Origin: Limnohabitans sp. Rim11
GTDB taxonomy: Bacteria > Pseudomonadota > Gammaproteobacteria > Burkholderiales > Burkholderiaceae_C
Reading direction: 5' to 3'
DNA: 64,000 bases
NCBI RefSeq assembly: GCF_001269365.1
Contig: NZ_CXOM01000003.1
Location: 248,001 to 312,000, forward strand
The notes under the pieces were generated by a model, which saw only the letters and a program-made list of their open reading frames with translations, was not told the DNA's origin and did not search any database. Below, one piece after another: positions 25,781 to 34,274 of the stretch (positions within the stretch are counted from its first letter, which is position 1; every line of letters starts with the position of its first letter). A program made the position numbers and the translations under genes.

Positions 25781-25805
25781 TCACCAACCGATTGGTCGGT
25801 GAATT
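25778..25805. promoter_or_regulatory. 28-bp palindrome, TetR-type operator candidate
   Basis: Two 12-bp arms, AATTCACCAACC and GGTCGGTGAATT, flank GATT; only one pair mismatches. The core resembles operators of TetR regulators in acyl-CoA catabolism. It sits between dctP (minus) and etfB (plus) and overlaps the end of the GntR-type site. Confidence 0.6.
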
Positions 25806-25908
25806 CCCGATGTTTTGACTTTTTGATTTGTTTAATTCGTCATATAAAATCTGAACGATCGTGCTTTTTTGATGTCAAGCCTTGAGAAAATTGTGAATTA
25901 AGGCACAA

Positions 25909-25942
25909 TTGACGTTTACGTTAACGTCAAACAAAATCGCGC
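25909..25942 (+). promoter_or_regulatory. etfBA promoter with LiuR-like palindrome
   Basis: The palindrome has 8-bp arms TTGACGTT and AACGTCAA with a 6-nt spacer TACGTT (25909-25930). A TTGACG -35 element starts the same sequence, and CAAAAT at 17 nt spacing (25932-25937) can serve as -10. The site fits the reported LiuR motif, a MerR-type regulator of branched-chain amino acid and acyl-CoA catabolism in proteobacteria. It lies 48 nt before etfB. Confidence 0.6.
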
Positions 25943-25977
25943 GTTAATCCGCTGTTTTATTTCTTGGAGATTAGGCA

Positions 25978-26733
25978 ATGAAAATTCTTGTTCCCGTGAA
26001 ACGGGTCGTCGATTACAACGTGAAGGTGCGCGTCAAATCTGACGGCACGGGCGTGGACATCGCCAACGTCAAAATGAGCATGAACCCCTTTGACGAAATT
26101 GCTGTCGAAGAAGCTGTTCGCTTGAAAGAAAAGGGCATTGCTACAGAAGTGATCGCAGTGTCTTGCGGCGTCACGCAGTGCCAAGAAACCTTGCGTACTG
26201 CCATGGCCATTGGTGCCGATCGCGGCATTTTGGTGGAAACACCTGCCGACTTGGATTTGCAACCTTTGGCTGTTGCCAAATTACTCAAAGCCTTGGTCGA
26301 CAAAGAACAACCTGGCTTGATCATCTTGGGCAAACAAGCGATTGATGACGATTGCAACCAAACCGGTCAAATGTTGGCAGCTTTGGCTGACTTGCCGCAA
26401 GCCACCTTTGCTTCCAAAGTGGAAGTGGTAGACGGCAAAGTGCAAGTGACACGCGAAGTGGATGGCGGCTTGGAAGTTTTATCCTTGTCTATGCCTGCAG
26501 TCATCACCACTGACTTGCGTTTGAACGAACCACGTTATGTGACGTTGCCCAACATCATGAAGGCGAAGAAAAAACAACTCGACACGTTCAAGCCTGAAGA
26601 CTTGGGTGTGGATGTTGCGCCTCGTATTTCAACCTTGAAAGTGTCTGAGCCACCCAAGCGCTCTGCTGGTATCAAGGTGCCCGATGTTGCGACATTGGTT
26701 GATAAGTTGAAAAATGTTTCGAAAGTAATTTAA
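25978..26733 (+). CDS. etfB: Electron transfer flavoprotein subunit beta
   Basis: 251 aa, normal for EtfB. It starts [20 protein letters not shown] and includes the family region [20 protein letters not shown], the AMP-site region [11 protein letters not shown] and a signature-like [25 protein letters not shown] about 8 nt upstream supports the ATG. With EtfA it forms the soluble FAD/AMP heterodimer that takes electrons from acyl-CoA dehydrogenases and hands them to ETF-ubiquinone oxidoreductase. etfA starts 2 nt after its stop. Expression probably comes from the palindromic promoter directly upstream. Confidence 0.96.
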   Translation: MKILVPVKRVVDYNVKVRVKSDGTGVDIANVKMSMNPFDEIAVEEAVRLKEKGIATEVIAVSCGVTQCQETLRTAMAIGADRGILVETPADLDLQPLAVAKLLKALVDKEQPGLIILGKQAIDDDCNQTGQMLAALADLPQATFASKVEVVDGKVQVTREVDGGLEVLSLSMPAVITTDLRLNEPRYVTLPNIMKAKKKQLDTFKPEDLGVDVAPRISTLKVSEPPKRSAGIKVPDVATLVDKLKNVSKVI

Positions 26734-26735
26734 TC

Positions 26736-27668
26736 ATGGCTTCATTGGTTATTGCAGAACACGACAACGCATCCATCAAGGGTGCAACTTTGAACACCGT
26801 CACAGCCGCTGTGGCATGCGGTGGTGATGTGCACGTTTTGGTGGCCGGTCACAACGCCTCTGCTGCCGCACAAGTTGCTGCACAAATTGCAGGCGTCTCC
26901 AAAGTGATTCATGTCGACGCAGAAGGACTGGCGCATGGCTTGGCCGAGAACGTGGCAGCTCAAGTGTTGGCCATTGCTGGCAACTACACACACATTTTGT
27001 TTCCCGCTACAGCAAGCGGCAAAAACGTGGCCCCTCGCGTGGCAGCCAAGCTGGATGTGGCGCAATTGAGCGATGTCACTTTGGTCGTGTCTGCCGACAC
27101 CTTCGAGCGTCCTATTTATGCTGGCAACGCCATTGCCACTGTGCAAAGCAAAGATAGCGTCAAAGTGTTGACTGTTCGCACCACAGGTTTTGATGCAGCA
27201 GCAGCTACTGGCGGTTCTGCCAACGTTGAATCTGCAGCAGCAACGACCGACAGCGGCAAGAGCAGCTTCAAGGGCAGCGAAATTGCCAAGAACGACCGTC
27301 CCGAACTCACAGCCGCCAAGATCATTGTGTCGGGTGGCCGTGCTTTGGGCAGTGCCGAAAAGTTTGCAGAGGTCATCACGCCCTTGGCCGACAAGCTGGG
27401 AGCAGCCATGGGTGCTAGCCGCGCAGCGGTGGACGCAGGTTATGCGCCTAACGATTGGCAAGTGGGCCAAACAGGCAAGATTGTGGCGCCCCAGTTGTAT
27501 GTAGCCTGCGGTATCTCGGGTGCCATTCAGCACTTGGCCGGTATGAAGGACAGCAAAGTCATTGTGGCCATTAACAAAGACCCTGAAGCGCCCATCTTTA
27601 GCGTGGCCGATTACGGTTTAGAAGCCGACCTGTTTGCGGCTGTGCCTGAATTGGTCAACGCACTTTGA
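26736..27668 (+). CDS. etfA: Electron transfer flavoprotein subunit alpha
   Basis: 310 aa, normal length. The N-terminal domain starts MASLVIAEHDNASIKGAT; the C-terminal FAD domain shows IIVSGGRALGSAEKF, ASRAAVDAGYAPNDWQVGQT, LYVACGISGAIQHLAGM and INKDPEAPIFSVADYGL, the full set of FAD-contact motifs. It binds the FAD of the ETF heterodimer. It is translationally close to etfB (2-nt gap) and is followed by a hairpin terminator before the acyl-CoA dehydrogenase gene, so the dehydrogenase may be expressed at a different level. Confidence 0.96.
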   Translation: MASLVIAEHDNASIKGATLNTVTAAVACGGDVHVLVAGHNASAAAQVAAQIAGVSKVIHVDAEGLAHGLAENVAAQVLAIAGNYTHILFPATASGKNVAPRVAAKLDVAQLSDVTLVVSADTFERPIYAGNAIATVQSKDSVKVLTVRTTGFDAAAATGGSANVESAAATTDSGKSSFKGSEIAKNDRPELTAAKIIVSGGRALGSAEKFAEVITPLADKLGAAMGASRAAVDAGYAPNDWQVGQTGKIVAPQLYVACGISGAIQHLAGMKDSKVIVAINKDPEAPIFSVADYGLEADLFAAVPELVNAL

Positions 27669-27699
27669 TTCGTTTGATTTGAACTGAAATGTGAGTTTG

Positions 27700-27729
27700 A
27701 AAGGCATCCCTTGTGGTGCCTTTCTTTTT
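27700..27729 (+). terminator. Rho-independent terminator after etfA
   Basis: AAAGGCA and TGCCTTT form a stem around a 10-nt loop, followed by CTTTTT. It lies about 30 nt after the etfA stop and just before the acyl-CoA dehydrogenase ribosome site. The stem is short, so read-through is likely. Confidence 0.65.
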
Positions 27730-27743
27730 ATTCGGAGAATGAC

Positions 27744-29534
27744 ATGAGTTACGTTGCCCCCCTGAAAGACATGCTTTTTAACATCGAGCACTTGGCCCGA
27801 ATTGACCAAGTTGCGCAAATGCCTGGCTTTGAAGATGCTGGGTTAGAAACTGCCCAGGCTGTGCTTGAAGAGTGCGCCAAGTTGAACCAAGATGTGATTG
27901 CGCCCTTGAACTGGGAAGGCGACAAAAATCCATCGGCCTTTGCCAATGGCCATGTCAAAACCACGCCTGGTTTCAAAGAAGCATTCAAGCAATACGGTGA
28001 GGGCGGCTGGCAGGGTTTGCAACACCCCACAGATTTTGGCGGACAAGGTTTGCCCAAAACCATCGGAGCTGCTTGCGGCGAAATGCTCAACTCGGCCAAC
28101 ATGAGTTTTGCATTGTGCCCCTTGCTCACAGACGGTGCCATCGAAGCTTTGTTGACGGCGGGCTCTGATGATTTGAAAAACATCTATCTCGAGAAATTAA
28201 TTTCTGGCGAGTGGACTGGCACCATGAATTTGACTGAGCCCCAGGCAGGTTCTGATTTGGCCTTGGTTCGCACACGCGCCGAGCCATTGCCCGATGGCAC
28301 CTACAAAGTGTTCGGCACCAAAATTTACATCACCTATGGTGAGCACGACATGGCCGACAACATCGTTCATTTGGTGTTGGCCCGTGTGCAAGGCGCACCT
28401 GAAGGCGTGAAGGGCATTAGCTTGTTTGTCGTGCCCAAGTTCATGGTCAATGCCGATGGCAGCCTGGGCAATCGCAACGACGTTCATTGCGTCAGCATTG
28501 AACACAAAATGGGCATCAAGGCCAGCCCCACAGCCGTGTTGCAGTATGGCGACAACGGCGGTGCTATTGGCTACTTGGTGGGCGAAGAAAACCGCGGCCT
28601 CGAGTACATGTTCATCATGATGAATGCCGCTCGCTATGCGGTGGGCGTTCAAGGCATCGCCATTGCCGAGCGTTCTTATCAAAAGGCTGTTCAGTACGCC
28701 AAAGACCGCGTGCAAAGCCGTCCTGTCGATGGCAGCATGAACACTTCAGCGCCCATCATTCACCACCCTGATGTCAAACGCATGCTCATGACCATGCGTG
28801 CCAGCACTGAAGGTTGCCGTGCGTTGGCCACTGTGGCTGCCGCTGCCTACGATGCTGCGCATCACCACCCCGATGCAGAAGTGCGCAAGCAAAATGCCTT
28901 GTTCTACGAATTCATGGTGCCGCTGGTTAAAGGCTACAGCACCGAGATGAGTTTGGAAGTGACATCGCTCGGTGTGCAAGTGCACGGCGGCATGGGCTTC
29001 ATTGAAGAAACAGGTGCAGCGCAGTACTACCGCGACGCCAAAATTTTGACCATCTACGAAGGCACGACGGCCATTCAAGCCAATGACTTGGTGGGCCGCA
29101 AAACAGCACGCGATGGCGGTCAAACTGCCAAAGCACTGGCTGGACAAGTGGAGCAAACTGAAATCGAATTGTTGGCCCACTCCAATGCAGACGCCCAAGC
29201 CGTGGGACGTCGCTTAAAAGCGGCTCGCTTGGCATTCTTGGATGTGGTCAATTTTGTGGCTGGCAATACCAAAGCCAATCCAAACGACGTCTTTGCGGGC
29301 AGCGTGCCTTACTTGATGCTCTCTGGCAATTTGATGGCTGGCTGGCAGATGGGCCGTGCCTTGCTGGTGGCTTTGACTCAAAGCGCCCAAGATCAAGACA
29401 AAGCATTCATGGCTGCCAAAGTGACCACCGCACGTTTTTATGCCGACCATTTGCTCAGTCGCGCACCAGGTGTTCGCGATAGCATTGTGGAAGGCGCTCA
29501 AAGCGTGAACGAATTGGCCTTGGACGCTTTCTAA
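27744..29534 (+). CDS. Acyl-CoA dehydrogenase (large, with C-terminal extension)
   Basis: 596 aa from the ATG at 27744, which has GGAG 6 nt upstream; the longer frame overlaps the terminator. The length fits the FadE/AidB-like group with an extra C-terminal helical domain. Seen are the FAD/substrate motif MNLTEPQAGSDLALVRTRAE, GVQVHGGMGFIEETGAAQYY and ILTIYEGTTAIQANDLVGRK, the last with the probable catalytic Glu. It oxidises an acyl-CoA at the alpha-beta bond and passes electrons to ETF, encoded directly upstream. A nitronate-monooxygenase-like gene follows after 40 nt. Chain-length preference cannot be told. Confidence 0.94.
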   Translation: MSYVAPLKDMLFNIEHLARIDQVAQMPGFEDAGLETAQAVLEECAKLNQDVIAPLNWEGDKNPSAFANGHVKTTPGFKEAFKQYGEGGWQGLQHPTDFGGQGLPKTIGAACGEMLNSANMSFALCPLLTDGAIEALLTAGSDDLKNIYLEKLISGEWTGTMNLTEPQAGSDLALVRTRAEPLPDGTYKVFGTKIYITYGEHDMADNIVHLVLARVQGAPEGVKGISLFVVPKFMVNADGSLGNRNDVHCVSIEHKMGIKASPTAVLQYGDNGGAIGYLVGEENRGLEYMFIMMNAARYAVGVQGIAIAERSYQKAVQYAKDRVQSRPVDGSMNTSAPIIHHPDVKRMLMTMRASTEGCRALATVAAAAYDAAHHHPDAEVRKQNALFYEFMVPLVKGYSTEMSLEVTSLGVQVHGGMGFIEETGAAQYYRDAKILTIYEGTTAIQANDLVGRKTARDGGQTAKALAGQVEQTEIELLAHSNADAQAVGRRLKAARLAFLDVVNFVAGNTKANPNDVFAGSVPYLMLSGNLMAGWQMGRALLVALTQSAQDQDKAFMAAKVTTARFYADHLLSRAPGVRDSIVEGAQSVNELALDAF

Positions 29535-29574
29535 TATCATTGCCTTGAATCATTAAAAATAATTTGGAGACTGC

Positions 29575-30531
29575 ATGTCAAAACTGCCCGCTGTATTGGC
29601 CAATTTACCTTTTCCGGTCATCGCTTCGCCTTTGTTCATCATCAGCAACCCGAAGCTGGTCATTGAGCAATGCAAAGCAGGTGTGGTGGGCTCCATGCCC
29701 GCCTTGAACGCCAGACCAGCAGCCCAATTGGAAGAGTGGTTGATTGAAATTACCGAAACTTTGGCGGCTTACAACAAAGCCAATCCAGACAAGCCCGCAG
29801 CGCCTTTTGCCATCAACCAAATTGTTCACAAAAGCAATGACCGTTTAGAGCACGACATGGCCATGTGCGTCAAGTACAAAGTGCCGATCATCATCACATC
29901 GCTGGGTGCACGTGAGGATATCAACCAAGCAGCGCACAGCTACGGCGGTGTGGTGTTACATGACATCATCAACAACAAGTTTGCGCACAAAGCCATTGAA
30001 AAGGGTGCCGACGGTTTGATCGCTGTGGCCGCAGGTGCTGGTGGTCACGCTGGCGAGAAGAGCCCGTTTGCATTGATTCAGGAAATTCGCCAGTGGTTTG
30101 ATGGCCCGATTGCTTTGTCGGGTTCGATTGCAAGTGGTGATGCCATCTTGGCGGCACAAGCCATGGGCGCTGACTTTGCCTACATTGGCTCTGCATTCAT
30201 TGCTACCCACGAAGCGCGTGCGGCAGAAGAATACAAGCAAGCCATTGTGGATTGCAACTCCGATGACATTGTGTATAGCAATTTGTTCACGGGTGTGCAT
30301 GGCAACTACTTGGCGCCTTCCATCAAGGCGGCTGGACTCGATCCTGCCAACTTGCCAGTGTCCGATCCCTCGGTCATGAACTTTGGCGGCGATGCCAAAA
30401 AAGCTTGGAAAGACATTTGGGGTTGCGGCCAAGGTATCGGTGCCGTCAATGCCATCGTGAGCACAGCAGAGCGTGTGGCCAAGTTAAAGCAAGAGTACGC
30501 TCAGGCACGCGCCCGTTTAGCCCTTTCTTAA
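29575..30531 (+). CDS. NAD(P)H-dependent flavin oxidoreductase / nitronate monooxygenase family
   Basis: 318 aa, the family norm. It is a TIM-barrel FMN enzyme with FPVIASPLFIISNPKLVIEQ at the start, VAAGAGGHAGEKSPFALIQE in the middle and LSGSIASGDAILAAQAMGAD with YIGSAFIATHEA for FMN phosphate binding. GGAGA stands before the ATG. Members oxidise nitronates or act as enoyl or quinone reductases; in acyl-CoA operons their role is often unclear. It follows the acyl-CoA dehydrogenase by 40 nt and is probably co-transcribed. Confidence 0.9.
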   Translation: MSKLPAVLANLPFPVIASPLFIISNPKLVIEQCKAGVVGSMPALNARPAAQLEEWLIEITETLAAYNKANPDKPAAPFAINQIVHKSNDRLEHDMAMCVKYKVPIIITSLGAREDINQAAHSYGGVVLHDIINNKFAHKAIEKGADGLIAVAAGAGGHAGEKSPFALIQEIRQWFDGPIALSGSIASGDAILAAQAMGADFAYIGSAFIATHEARAAEEYKQAIVDCNSDDIVYSNLFTGVHGNYLAPSIKAAGLDPANLPVSDPSVMNFGGDAKKAWKDIWGCGQGIGAVNAIVSTAERVAKLKQEYAQARARLALS

Positions 30532-30544
30532 ATCACTAGGTTTT

Positions 30545-31660
30545 GTGAAGTCAGAGCGGTCAGAGCTCATTGACCTGTTGAAGGTTGGGGCCTGTATTCT
30601 CATCGTTTGGCACCATCTGGCTTTGTACAGCCCGATGGCAGCTGTAGCGGCCGAATGGTTTCCGACACTTGAAGATTTTTTGTTAGATCAAGGCCTGCTT
30701 GCGGTTCAAGTTTTTTTGGTGGTGGGTGGTTATCTCAACGCCAAGTCTTGGATCCGAGTATTAGTAGGTGATTCGTTTCAAATTTTCCCTCGCATCTGGG
30801 CGCGATATGTGCGCTTGGCCATTCCCTTGTTCGTGGCGCTTTCTGTTGCCGTGCTGGTAACGGCGGGCGTCAGACCTTTTTTTGATCATAGTTCACTCTC
30901 GGCATCGCCAACGCCATTGCAAGTTGTTGCCCATGTTTTGCTTCTGCAAGATATTCTTTTTTTAGAGGCATTTTCGGCTGGCGTTTGGTACGTTGCCATC
31001 GATTTCCAATTGTTTGTCATTGCCATTGCCTGCGCGTGGCTGGCCCATTCATGGCAACACATTTCAAAAAGTGGTTCGGTCGTTCGAAAAGCTTTGCTAG
31101 TGTGGGCAACACTCACGCTGCTTTCGACTTTTTTCTGGAACTTGCATCCGCTTGGCGAAATATGGGGCACCTATTTTTTCTGTGCCTATGGCTTGGGCCT
31201 GTGCATTGGATGTTGGCGTCAAGCAAATCTGCGTTGGAGTTACTTGAATTTGGCGATCTTGATCGCATTGCTTGGGGCTCTGGCCTATGCATATCAACCC
31301 AGAATTCGACTGGCCGTTGCAGTTGTCACAGCTTTGGTATTGTGTCTTTACGAATCTAGAGAGGGCAGATCCCTGGCATTTCTGGGCGCTCCTTGGCTTA
31401 GTGATTTTTCCAATGCGTCCTATGCCATTTTCCTGATTCACTTTGGCGTCAGTCTGGTCATCAGCGCACTTGTCTTTAACTTTTGGTCTGAGAGCATTCC
31501 CATCAATTTAATGGGTCTGCTGATTTCATTCGCAGCTTCTGTTTGGCTGGGTCGCCTGATTCATGTGCACATTGAAAGCAAGCCACCCAGCTTGAAGCGG
31601 GTGGTGCAGTGGGTCGCCATCTTTTCGGCTAGCAGCGCCGTTGCTATGCTGCTCAGTTAG
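30545..31660 (+). CDS. Acyltransferase 3 family membrane protein
   Basis: 371 aa with about ten hydrophobic helices. The N-terminal ELIDLLKVGACILIVWHHLA fits the acyltransferase-3 (OafA/YrhL) family, which carries a conserved His in the first helix. Later segments (VFLVVGGYLNAKSWI, FWNLHPLGEIWGTYFFCAYG and YAIFLIHFGVSLVIS) also match. Such proteins move acyl groups across the inner membrane onto sugars, lipids or peptides. The start is a GTG at 30545 with AGG 4-5 nt before it, 13 nt after the preceding gene. Its last codons overlap the 3' end of the convergent cphA by 8 nt. Substrate unknown. Confidence 0.85.
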   Translation: MKSERSELIDLLKVGACILIVWHHLALYSPMAAVAAEWFPTLEDFLLDQGLLAVQVFLVVGGYLNAKSWIRVLVGDSFQIFPRIWARYVRLAIPLFVALSVAVLVTAGVRPFFDHSSLSASPTPLQVVAHVLLLQDILFLEAFSAGVWYVAIDFQLFVIAIACAWLAHSWQHISKSGSVVRKALLVWATLTLLSTFFWNLHPLGEIWGTYFFCAYGLGLCIGCWRQANLRWSYLNLAILIALLGALAYAYQPRIRLAVAVVTALVLCLYESREGRSLAFLGAPWLSDFSNASYAIFLIHFGVSLVISALVFNFWSESIPINLMGLLISFAASVWLGRLIHVHIESKPPSLKRVVQWVAIFSASSAVAMLLS

Positions 31661-34238
31661 CAGCCAGTACTTGACTCTCGTTGACCTTGCCTTGGATATA
31701 AGCCAAAGCCGCTTCCACTTGGTCAATGAGAATGAGGCACAAATCGCCAGGTGCCAAGCGGGCTAAAGCCGTGTCGATGGCATTGAACTCACCTTGAATG
31801 TCTTGAACATGGGTGGTGCGTGATGCACCGTTCAGACCTTCTCGGAGAAGTTGAATCACTTCGCCATCGCTGCGGCCACGCTGACAAGCATCTTGGTACA
31901 AGATCACTTCGTCAAAAGCTGTTCCCAATATTTGGGTTTGATCGCGGATGTCTTGGTCACGTCGGTCGCCTGCGCCACTGATGACGACGACGCGTTTGTT
32001 GGCAGGCATGTTGTCAACGGCGTTGACCAATGCTTGAATGGCATCTGGGTTGTGGCCGTAGTCGGCAATGAGGGTGGCGCCTTTGTAATCAAACAAATTG
32101 AAGCGGCCAGGGACGCCTTGAATGTCGCTGATGAAGGTTGCCAAGCCTTGTGCAATGGTTTCCCAAGGCACATTGACGGCCCATGCCGCGCCCACAGCTG
32201 CCAAAACATTTTCTGTTTGAAAACCAATTTGGCCTTGGCGGGTGAGGGGGACTTCACTCAATGAAATACGGAAAGACTTTTTGCCTTGTTGTGCAATGAT
32301 GTCGCCATTTTGGGTGTATACCACACGCTTGCCTTGTGCACGATGCGTGGCCAAAACGGGGTGGTGTGGGTCAAGTGCAAAGAAGGTGACATTGCCAGGA
32401 CACATGTTTGCCATCATTGCCACTTGGGGGTCGGCGGCATTGAGGACTGCCATCCCATCTGGGGCCACGTTGAGCACAATGACGCGCTTTAGAACCGACA
32501 AGTCTTCAAGGGTGGTGATGTAGTTCAAGCCCAAATGGTCGCCTGCACCCATATTGGTCACAACGGCTACTTGGCAACGATCGAAGGCCAAGCCCTCTCG
32601 CAGCAAACCACCTCGGGCAGTTTCAAACACGGCGGCATCGACATCGGGGTGCATCAGCACATTGCGCGCGCTGCGCGGGCCACTGCAATCGCCATCGTCA
32701 ATCTGACGGCCGTTGACGTAGACGCCATCGGTGTTGGTCATGCCAACCCTGAGGTGGTTGGCCTTTAATAGGTGCGCTGTGAGTCTGACGGTAGTGGTTT
32801 TGCCATTGGTGCCTGTGACCGCAATGATGGGAATGCGACCGTTGTCACCGTTGGGGAACATGTGGTCAATGACGGCCTTGCCGACATTGCGTCCCTTGCC
32901 AAAAGAAGGGCTGATGTGCATGCGCAAACCTGGCGCCGCATTGACTTCGACAATGCCGCCATTTTGTTCTTCGAGCGGCTTGAGAACCGATTCGCAAACA
33001 ACGTCTACGCCGCAAATGTCGACGCCAACCATTTGAGCTGCAGCCACCACACGCGCAGCCACTTCGGCATGCACATCGTCGGTGACATCGGTGGCTGAAC
33101 CACCCGTGGACAAATTAGCGTTGTTTCTTAAGATGACCCGGCGGCCTTTTTCAGGCACTGAATTGGGTTCAAGGTCTTGCAGCTTGAGGCGACCAATGGC
33201 GATGTCATCGAATTTGATTTTGGTCAGCGATGTTGAGTGACCATCTCCACGACGGGGATCTGCGTTGACTTTCTCAACCAGCTCACGGACTGTGAGCACG
33301 CCATCGCCCACCACCAAAGGGGGTTCACGCCTAGCAGCAGCAACCAATTTGTTGCCGACTACCAGCAGACGATAGTCACTGCCGGGCAAGAATTTTTCGA
33401 CCAAGACTTCGCCATAACGTGCGGCGGTTTCGTAGGCCTGATCGAAAAGTTCGCGCTCCACAATGTTGACCGTGACGCCTTTGCCCTGGTTGCCGTCTTG
33501 CGGTTTGACCACCACTGGCAGGCCAATGCTTTGAGCAATTTGCCAAGCATCTTCGAGATCTTTGGCCGGTCGTCCAATCGGGACGGGAACACCTGCGGCC
33601 AGCAACAAAGACTTTGTGAGGTCTTTGTCTTGGGCGATAGATTCGGCAATGGCACTGGTGGTGTCAGTTTCAGCGGCTTGAATGCGGCGCTGTTTGGAGC
33701 CCCAACCAAATTGCACCATGCTGCCTTCGGTGAGGCGGCGATAAGGAATGCCTTTAATAACTGCGGCATCGACGATAGAACCCGTTGAAGGGCCCAGTCG
33801 AACATCCTCATCCAAATCACGCAACTCAGCCAGTGCTTGGTTGAGATCAAAAGGTGATTGTGTTTGAACCGCGTGACACAGCTTTTCTGCCAAGCTGAGT
33901 GCCAAACGGCCAACCGCTTCTTCTGTGTATTGAACCGCCACCTGAAAAATGCCTTCTTCTTCAGTGGCCGTGGTGCGGCTGAACGTCACAGGGCAGCCGG
34001 CTTGGTTTTGTAGACTGAGCGTTATTTTTTCAAGGGCATGCGCCAAACTGGCGGGTTGACCAGGGCGTGAGCCTTCAAGGGGGCCCACAGCTGGAAAAAT
34101 TCGGCGCAATTGTTTTTCAAAATCATTGCCTGGCAGCATCTCGCACTCATGCGGCTGACAGCTGACGATGGCTTCGATGCTGGTTTGTCTGCTCCAAAGG
34201 TTGGGGCCTCGCAAAGCTCGAATTCTTGAAACTTCCAT
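31653..34238 (-). CDS. cphA: Cyanophycin synthetase
   Basis: 861 aa, the normal size. Domains in order are an N-terminal domain opening with MEVSRIRALRGPNLWSRQT, an ATP-grasp domain (KDLTKSLLLAAGVPVPIG, VVVKPQDGNQGKGVTVNI, VEVNAAPGLRMHISPSFG) and a Mur-ligase-like domain with an intact P-loop VTGTNGKTTTVRLTAHLL near residue 485. The C-terminal lobe has VPGRFNLFDYKGATLIADYG. It makes cyanophycin by adding Asp to the backbone and Arg to each Asp side chain, with ATP. It lies 36 nt after cphA' in one operon. Cyanophycinase and isoaspartyl dipeptidase genes are not in the window. Confidence 0.95.
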   Translation of the reverse strand: MEVSRIRALRGPNLWSRQTSIEAIVSCQPHECEMLPGNDFEKQLRRIFPAVGPLEGSRPGQPASLAHALEKITLSLQNQAGCPVTFSRTTATEEEGIFQVAVQYTEEAVGRLALSLAEKLCHAVQTQSPFDLNQALAELRDLDEDVRLGPSTGSIVDAAVIKGIPYRRLTEGSMVQFGWGSKQRRIQAAETDTTSAIAESIAQDKDLTKSLLLAAGVPVPIGRPAKDLEDAWQIAQSIGLPVVVKPQDGNQGKGVTVNIVERELFDQAYETAARYGEVLVEKFLPGSDYRLLVVGNKLVAAARREPPLVVGDGVLTVRELVEKVNADPRRGDGHSTSLTKIKFDDIAIGRLKLQDLEPNSVPEKGRRVILRNNANLSTGGSATDVTDDVHAEVAARVVAAAQMVGVDICGVDVVCESVLKPLEEQNGGIVEVNAAPGLRMHISPSFGKGRNVGKAVIDHMFPNGDNGRIPIIAVTGTNGKTTTVRLTAHLLKANHLRVGMTNTDGVYVNGRQIDDGDCSGPRSARNVLMHPDVDAAVFETARGGLLREGLAFDRCQVAVVTNMGAGDHLGLNYITTLEDLSVLKRVIVLNVAPDGMAVLNAADPQVAMMANMCPGNVTFFALDPHHPVLATHRAQGKRVVYTQNGDIIAQQGKKSFRISLSEVPLTRQGQIGFQTENVLAAVGAAWAVNVPWETIAQGLATFISDIQGVPGRFNLFDYKGATLIADYGHNPDAIQALVNAVDNMPANKRVVVISGAGDRRDQDIRDQTQILGTAFDEVILYQDACQRGRSDGEVIQLLREGLNGASRTTHVQDIQGEFNAIDTALARLAPGDLCLILIDQVEAALAYIQGKVNESQVLAAN

Positions 34239-34274
34239 GAATCAGTTTTCCTGGTTTGAGGCGCTGTATCAAGC

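Noticed and set aside
26742-27533. 263-aa minus-strand frame opposite etfA
   Set aside because: It is rich in Cys and His, has no ribosome site and is the complement of a certain gene.
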